Of a stretch of DNA of 64,000 nt, positions 63,304 through 64,000 are shown piece after piece; position 1 is the first letter of the stretch, and each line of letters starts with the position of its first letter. Origin of the DNA: Marivirga atlantica (GTDB taxonomy: Bacteria > Bacteroidota > Bacteroidia > Cytophagales > Cyclobacteriaceae); assembly GCF_016734805.1 (NCBI RefSeq), contig NZ_JAERQG010000004.1, positions 372,001 to 436,000 of the forward strand. The letters are read 5' to 3'. The notes below the pieces were generated by a model. It had not been told where the DNA came from, ran no database searches, and saw only the letters and a program-made list of their open reading frames with translations. The position numbers and the translations under genes were made by a program.

Positions 63304-64000
63304 TGCGCATATCAAACTACAAAAAGCTCTTTTTAATAGGGATTGCTTTCCTGGCATTCTACATATTCCTTGTTTTCAGGCTTTGGGGTTATGAACAATA
63401 CGTTCAGGATGCGCCTATCAAAAACTTAAGTGATGCTTTTTGGTATAGTATAGTTACCTTAACAACCGTAGGTTATGGTGATATTGTGCCAGCATCTGAG
63501 GAAGGCAGAATCATCGGCTACATTTTTCTGTTTTTAAGTATTGGTATTTACGGTATCCTTATTGGCCAATTCTCAACAGTTATTAGCAACATCAACGAAA
63601 ATAATAAAATAGGCATGCACGGCACCAGCTTTCAAAATCATATAGTAGTAATTGGGTGGACTCAATTTGGGAAAACAGTAATTGATCAGTTGATAAGGGC
63701 AGGCAGAAAGGTAGCGGTGGTTACTAAAAACAGAGATAATATTGATCTCTTACATGAACTCTATGATAAAAAGCAGGTGTTTATATTGTATTCGGATTAT
63801 GAGAATTTCGAATTACTAGATAAAGCTAATATTGAACATTGCAGCTCAGTATTCATCAATTTGGAGAATGATACCGATAAACTCGTCTATATTCTCAACA
63901 TCAAAAAGCATTTTGAGAATCTTCAATTTGTTGTAACACTTGAAAACGCTAACCTGAAGCAAACCTTCATTAATGCAGGGGTAAAATATGCCATCTCGAA
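63303..64000 (+). CDS. Potassium channel with RCK/TrkA-N domain, cut by window edge
   Basis: 232 codons are visible; the 3' end is outside the window. Two membrane helices (about 8-28 and 70-95) flank a pore with filter TLTTVGYGD (about 53-61), the K+ selectivity signature. From about residue 112 a Rossmann-like RCK/TrkA-N domain begins HIVVIGWTQFGKTVIDQL, in which the usual GxGxxG is GWTQFG, then VVTKNRDNIDLL. The stop of the phosphatase gene overlaps this ATG, so the two are translated together. Control of K+ flux by the phosphatase is possible but unshown. Confidence 0.93.
   Translation, partial: MRISNYKKLFLIGIAFLAFYIFLVFRLWGYEQYVQDAPIKNLSDAFWYSIVTLTTVGYGDIVPASEEGRIIGYIFLFLSIGIYGILIGQFSTVISNINENNKIGMHGTSFQNHIVVIGWTQFGKTVIDQLIRAGRKVAVVTKNRDNIDLLHELYDKKQVFILYSDYENFELLDKANIEHCSSVFINLENDTDKLVYILNIKKHFENLQFVVTLENANLKQTFINAGVKYAIS

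Noticed and set aside
1-64000. tRNA, rRNA, CRISPR array, transposase, phage or toxin-antitoxin genes
   Set aside because: I looked for CCA-ended cloverleaves with TTCGA loops, regular short repeats with spacers, and DDE or integrase motifs, and saw none.

Overview
The window reads as chromosomal DNA of a marine-type Bacteroidota, most likely a Cytophagales gliding-bacterium relative (Marivirga/Fulvivirga/Roseivirga-like; the genus is inference). The evidence is a SusC/SusD outer-membrane pair, two proteins ending in type A sorting domains of the type IX secretion system (T9SS), TPR-PD40-OmpA proteins of PorE-like layout, Bacteroidota-specific small families (DUF5606, DUF2795, DUF1684), AT-rich DNA, no clear Shine-Dalgarno sequences, and promoters with the Bacteroidota -7 element TAnnTTTG. 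I found no rRNA, tRNA, CRISPR array, insertion sequence, prophage or clear island. Most of the window is ordinary core genome in compact operons.

Layout. 0-4.3 kb: SusD-like lipoprotein (cut by the window edge) and SusC-like TonB receptor, minus strand. 4.5-9.8 kb: minus-strand run lepA-folD-queE-OmpA protein. 9.9-14.6 kb: GH3-family gene, then dxr-rseP-DUF1684. 14.7-19.4 kb: pheT, a small coiled-coil gene, zapA and rny, closed by a strong terminator. 19.5-23.6 kb: a secreted propeller protein with four tandem modules and a T9SS tail. 23.6-26.5 kb: a BtuFCD/FecBCD-type importer. 26.6-34.1 kb: a STAS-like protein, ettA, a DUF349 protein, a DUF2795 protein, ispD, a second TPR-PD40-OmpA protein and engB. 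34.1-42.8 kb: minus-strand three-gene unit of a small beta-barrel, a 2503-residue T9SS-secreted protein and a lipocalin-like lipoprotein. 43.1-50.6 kb: fbp, aspartate kinase, a DUF5606 protein, gcvT-comB-rRNA methyltransferase, a two-domain VOC protein and a tiny membrane protein. 50.6-58.1 kb: an ABC exporter half-transporter, leucine dehydrogenase, and nusB-ytxH-DUF1573-yajC-ybbR-coaE. 58.2-64 kb: acs, a membrane protein ending in a histidine-kinase DHp-like segment without an ATPase domain, a TPR-SpoIIE phosphatase, and a potassium channel with an RCK-like domain that runs off the right edge.

How it fits together. Envelope function dominates: TonB uptake, metal-chelate or cobalamin import, T9SS cargo, OmpA anchoring, YajC and RseP. 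The rest is central metabolism (MEP isoprenoid steps Dxr and IspD, Fbp, Acs, folate/glycine one-carbon genes FolD and GcvT, aspartate kinase, leucine dehydrogenase) and translation (LepA, PheT, EttA, EngB, NusB, QueE).

The points most worth a second look are: the 60.1-64 kb signalling cluster; the secreted-giant operon; a 14-bp perfect hairpin that buries the start codon of the OmpA gene at 6.4 kb; perfect palindromes over the -33 box of the DUF2795 gene and between coaE and acs; promoter elements placed so close to ATG codons that leaderless transcripts are predicted; and an ABC exporter with aspartate in place of the catalytic glutamate and no partner gene nearby.
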